Positions 60,938 through 64,000 of a stretch of DNA of 64,000 bases are shown one piece after another. Positions within the stretch are counted from its first letter, which is position 1; the number at the start of each line of letters is the position of its first letter. Origin of the DNA: Brevibacillus reuszeri (lineage in GTDB: Bacteria; Bacillota; Bacilli; Brevibacillales; Brevibacillaceae). Location: assembly GCF_002897295.1 (NCBI RefSeq), contig NZ_BEXF01000026.1:1-64000 (forward strand), read 5' to 3'. The notes under the pieces are model-generated. The model saw nothing but the letters and a program-made list of their open reading frames with translations, ran no database searches and had not been told where the DNA came from. Position numbers and translations under genes: made by a program.

Positions 60938-62462
60938 TATCCTCTTGTCGTCACTGGTGTTTTCCCCGCTGCTGGCGATCATCATTATCGCATTTATGCC
61001 GAGTCACAAGGGTGGAACGATCAAGCTGGTCGGTATCCTCGGTACCTTGCTACCACTCATTTTGGCTCTGTGGATGTTTGGGCTTTTCAATTACGACACG
61101 GCCAATCTTCAGTTCATCGAAAAGCACGACTGGATATCGATTCCGATCGGGATGGCACAGACAGGCGCGGTATTTACCTTTGATATCAACTACGAGCTTG
61201 GTGTAGATGGTATCTCGATGCCGCTGATCTTGTTGACAGCGATTATCGCAACTCTTGCAGCAGTTGCTTCCTGGCAGATTAAAAAGCGGTTGAAAGAGTT
61301 TTTTATCCTGTTTCATCTGCTGTTGATCGGAATGCTGGGGGTTTTTGCAGCAGATAACCTGTTCCTGTTCTTCATTTTCTTCGAATTGACGCTGGTTCCT
61401 ACTTACTTCCTTATTGGAATCTGGGGATACGGAGAGCGTGAGCAGGCGGCAAACAAGTTTCTTTTGTACAACGGAATTGGTTCAGGGATCATGCTTATCG
61501 CGTTCATCGTGATTTTTGTCGTGATGCGCACATTAAATATTGACCAAATTGGTGCCATTCTGACGACACCGGAGCATCCGATTTCAGCGGCACTTACTCC
61601 AGAATTCCGCTTTGGACTGTTTATGGCTTTGTTCATCGCCTTTGCGATCAAGCTGCCCGTATTTCCATTCCATACGTGGATGCTGAAGGTGCACGTTCAG
61701 GCGCCGCCTTCCATCGTTATGATCCACTCGGGGATTTTGTTGAAAATGGGTGCATACGGCTTGCTGCGCATGGGAATCGGCTTTTTTCCTGAACAGGCGT
61801 ACCAGTTCTCTACGTGGCTGGCAGTACTGGGAATCATCAACATTCTGTATGGAGCGGTGCTTGCTTTCGTACAAAAGGATTTGAAGATGGTGATGGCTTA
61901 CTCCAGTATTAGCCATATGGGAATCGTGCTGCTAGGCTTTGCGTCGATGAATACAATCGGGTTTCAAGGCGCGATGTTCCAGGTTATATCGCACGGCTTT
62001 ATTTCGGCGCTGTTGTTCTTCCTGATTGGCGTCATTTGGGACCGTACCCAGACCTCGATGCTCGACGATTTAGGCGGCTTGGCCAAGTCAATGCCGTTCG
62101 TGAGCGGTGTTTTGCTGGCAGGTGGTATGGCTTCTCTCGGTCTTCCCGGCATGTCAGGATTTATCAGCGAATTCTTCGCCTTCCTGGGATTGTTCGGGCG
62201 AATGCCTGTGCTTGCAGCAGTGGGGGCAATCGGAATCGTTTTGACAGCGGTATATTTACTGCGAGCGATCTTGAAAACGACATTTGGGCAGGCACCTAGC
62301 CGTTTTACGGGTATTGCGGATGCGCAACCGATGGAAGTCATTCCGATGGTCGTTCTTTTGGGATGCATTATCCTGATTGGTGTGTACCCGGCAGTACTTG
62401 GCAATCCGATGCAACAAGCACTAAAAACGATCGTACCCATCGTCACGGGAATAGGAGGGTAA
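60921..62462 (+). CDS. nuoM: NADH-quinone oxidoreductase subunit M
   Basis: A 513-residue antiporter-like proton-pumping subunit. FFELTLVPTYFLIGIWG has the membrane Glu; LPVFPFHTWMLKVHVQAP and MVMAYSSISHMG are diagnostic. TTG 60921 is chosen because GGGAGG ends nine bases upstream; GTG 60912 overlaps that site. It overlaps the end of nuoL by 17 bases. Confidence 0.94.
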   Translation: MDSVTNILLSSLVFSPLLAIIIIAFMPSHKGGTIKLVGILGTLLPLILALWMFGLFNYDTANLQFIEKHDWISIPIGMAQTGAVFTFDINYELGVDGISMPLILLTAIIATLAAVASWQIKKRLKEFFILFHLLLIGMLGVFAADNLFLFFIFFELTLVPTYFLIGIWGYGEREQAANKFLLYNGIGSGIMLIAFIVIFVVMRTLNIDQIGAILTTPEHPISAALTPEFRFGLFMALFIAFAIKLPVFPFHTWMLKVHVQAPPSIVMIHSGILLKMGAYGLLRMGIGFFPEQAYQFSTWLAVLGIINILYGAVLAFVQKDLKMVMAYSSISHMGIVLLGFASMNTIGFQGAMFQVISHGFISALLFFLIGVIWDRTQTSMLDDLGGLAKSMPFVSGVLLAGGMASLGLPGMSGFISEFFAFLGLFGRMPVLAAVGAIGIVLTAVYLLRAILKTTFGQAPSRFTGIADAQPMEVIPMVVLLGCIILIGVYPAVLGNPMQQALKTIVPIVTGIGG

Positions 62463-62465
62463 TCC

Positions 62466-63992
62466 ATGGACGTTAAAGATATTTTCTCATATGACTGGAG
62501 TTACCTTCTGCCCGAATTTATCATCCTTGGTTTTGCCACGCTGTTGTCACTGTTAGATCTTTTTGCAGGGAAACGTCTCGGCAAGCAGGTGATTGGCTGG
62601 CTCTCCTTGGTGGGTGTGGTACTTGCAGCAGTCTTCGTGTTTGTAAACGTAAATACGCTCGATAAGCCGTATAGCTATATGGCAGACATGATCCGCATTG
62701 ATGACTACGGGAATGCTTTCAAATTGCTTTTCCTGGGTGGTACGGCCTTTGCTCTTTTGATCTCCCTTTCCTATTTAAAGAAAGGGGAGGTACAGCACTC
62801 GGGTGAGTATTATTATCTCTTGCTGACAGGTTTATTGGGAGCCATGGTCATGGCCTCTTCGGCCGATCTAATTACGCTGTTTGTTGGCTTGGAGCTTTTG
62901 TCCCTGTCTTCCTATATTCTTGTCGGAATGAGAAAAAAATCGTTACAATCGAATGAATCGGCATTCAAGTATGTCGTCTCTGGAGGAATTGCCACAGCGA
63001 TTACCTTGTTCGGGATGTCGTACATTTACGGCTTGACGGGAACGACCCATATTTATGAGATTTCCATGCGTTTGGCAGAGGCTGGCATGGCGGGCTATCA
63101 GTTCCTTGTTTATGTAGCGTTTGCTTTTCTAGTGGTTGGTTTAGCGTTCAAAATTTCTGCGGCTCCGTTCCATATGTGGACACCGGATGTTTACCAGGGC
63201 GCTCCTACTCCAATCACGGCGTTTCTCGCGGTCGTTTCGAAAGCTGCAGGCTTTTCCTTGCTGTTCCGCGTAGTGATGATCTCGTTCTTTAACGTTACGG
63301 ACGGCGTAGGACGATTCTTTTTCCAAGAGGGCAGCCTGTATCTGGGCCTCATGGCAGCAGCTTCGATGATCATCGGGAACACCATGGCGATTCGCCAAAC
63401 GAATGTCAAACGAATGATGGCTTACTCTGGTATTGCGCAGGCTGGTTATTTGCTCGTGCCGTTTGTACCACCGACAACGCTCTTTTTCAGTGAAGTAATT
63501 TTCTATCTGTTTGCGTACCTGCTAGTCAGCTTTGGGGCTTTTGCCGTCATCATGGTAGTAGCACAGGAGCAGCAAACTGAGGATTTGAAAGGCTTTGCCG
63601 GTTTGTATCACAGGTCTCCGATCATGGCGGTCGCGATGAGCATTTTCTTGCTCTCTCTGGCAGGGATCCCGGTAACCGCAGGCTTCTTCGGGAAATTTTA
63701 TCTGTTCATGGGGGCATTGGCACAGGAGAACTATTGGCTGAGTGCGATTATGATTGTGACCAGCGTCATTTCCTATTACTACTACTTCGGGATTATTCGA
63801 CAAATGTACATGCGTCCAGGCACTACAGAAGCGAGGTTAGCAGTACCAAAAGGCATTTGGGTATTTGTGCTCGTCATGGCGGTCGCTACCGTATTCTTTG
63901 GGGCGTTTCCGGGACTGGTTACAGACTATGTACAGACACATTTCAATCCGTCGTTTGATTTTGGAAACATGCTTCCACCAAACTTTCAGTGA
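62466..63992 (+). CDS. nuoN: NADH-quinone oxidoreductase subunit N
   Basis: A 508-residue antiporter-like subunit. GLELLSLSSYILVGMRK, KISAAPFHMWTPDVYQGAPT and MAYSGIAQAGYLLVP are signatures. ATG 62466 follows GGAGGGTAATCC. It is the last nuo gene visible; the window ends eight bases later, so a terminator cannot be seen. Confidence 0.96.
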   Translation: MDVKDIFSYDWSYLLPEFIILGFATLLSLLDLFAGKRLGKQVIGWLSLVGVVLAAVFVFVNVNTLDKPYSYMADMIRIDDYGNAFKLLFLGGTAFALLISLSYLKKGEVQHSGEYYYLLLTGLLGAMVMASSADLITLFVGLELLSLSSYILVGMRKKSLQSNESAFKYVVSGGIATAITLFGMSYIYGLTGTTHIYEISMRLAEAGMAGYQFLVYVAFAFLVVGLAFKISAAPFHMWTPDVYQGAPTPITAFLAVVSKAAGFSLLFRVVMISFFNVTDGVGRFFFQEGSLYLGLMAAASMIIGNTMAIRQTNVKRMMAYSGIAQAGYLLVPFVPPTTLFFSEVIFYLFAYLLVSFGAFAVIMVVAQEQQTEDLKGFAGLYHRSPIMAVAMSIFLLSLAGIPVTAGFFGKFYLFMGALAQENYWLSAIMIVTSVISYYYYFGIIRQMYMRPGTTEARLAVPKGIWVFVLVMAVATVFFGAFPGLVTDYVQTHFNPSFDFGNMLPPNFQ

Positions 63993-64000
63993 GACTCGTA

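Overview
The window looks like the chromosome of a Gram-positive, endospore-forming member of the Paenibacillaceae, most likely Brevibacillus. The evidence is sporulation genes (spo0F, spoIIR, a YhcN-type lipoprotein), an SLH-domain surface protein, low-to-mid GC content, strong Shine-Dalgarno sites with many GTG/TTG starts, and gene order matching the Bacillus subtilis rpoE-pyrG-spo0F-fbaA-tal-murA-glpX-rho-rpmE-tdk-prfA-prmC-spoIIR-ywlC-ywlD-ywlE-ywlF-ywlG-glyA-upp-mnaA-atp region. I see no rRNA, tRNA, prophage or CRISPR array. The only mobile DNA is the end of an IS3-family element at the left edge.

Layout. (1) 1-8.9 kb: IS3 end, then a short-chain acyl-CoA cassette (thiolase, 3-hydroxyacyl-CoA dehydrogenase, two acyl-CoA dehydrogenases), a TetR regulator and a fused B12-dependent isobutyryl-CoA mutase (IcmF). 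Two matching operator-like sites tie the regulator to the first gene. (2) 8.9-33.6 kb: conserved housekeeping core: RNA polymerase delta, CTP synthase with a GGGC-type attenuator leader, the Amj lipid II flippase, Spo0F, glycolysis/pentose enzymes, MurA, Rho, a LysM-M23 hydrolase, an orphan radical SAM enzyme, L31, thymidine kinase, RF1 and its methylase, SpoIIR, TsaC with a cluster of DnaA boxes, MntP, YwlE, RpiB, YwlG, GlyA, Upp and MnaA. (3) 33.8-44.4 kb: an accessory block between mnaA and the atp operon: an SLH-anchored phosphodiester glycosidase, a complete bioADBFHC biotin operon under a BirA-type operator, and a second thiolase preceded by a possible leader peptide. (4) 44.4-51.8 kb: the F1Fo ATP synthase operon (atpZIBEFHAGDC), with hairpins after atpE and atpA. 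(5) 51.9-64 kb: one unrecognised gene, then nuoABCDHIJKLMN, an 11-subunit complex I lacking the NADH module. It has a structured 5' leader and a NuoC carrying five tandem 43-44-residue Ala/Lys/Glu-rich repeats.

Together the genes couple carbon breakdown (acyl-CoA and sugar phosphates), nucleotide supply, translation termination, cell-wall and sporulation control, and the respiratory chain with ATP synthase. The most interesting signals are non-coding or architectural: the DnaA-box cluster at tsaC, the pyrG attenuator, the nuo leader, the nuoC repeat, paired regulatory hairpins, and the TetR operator pair.
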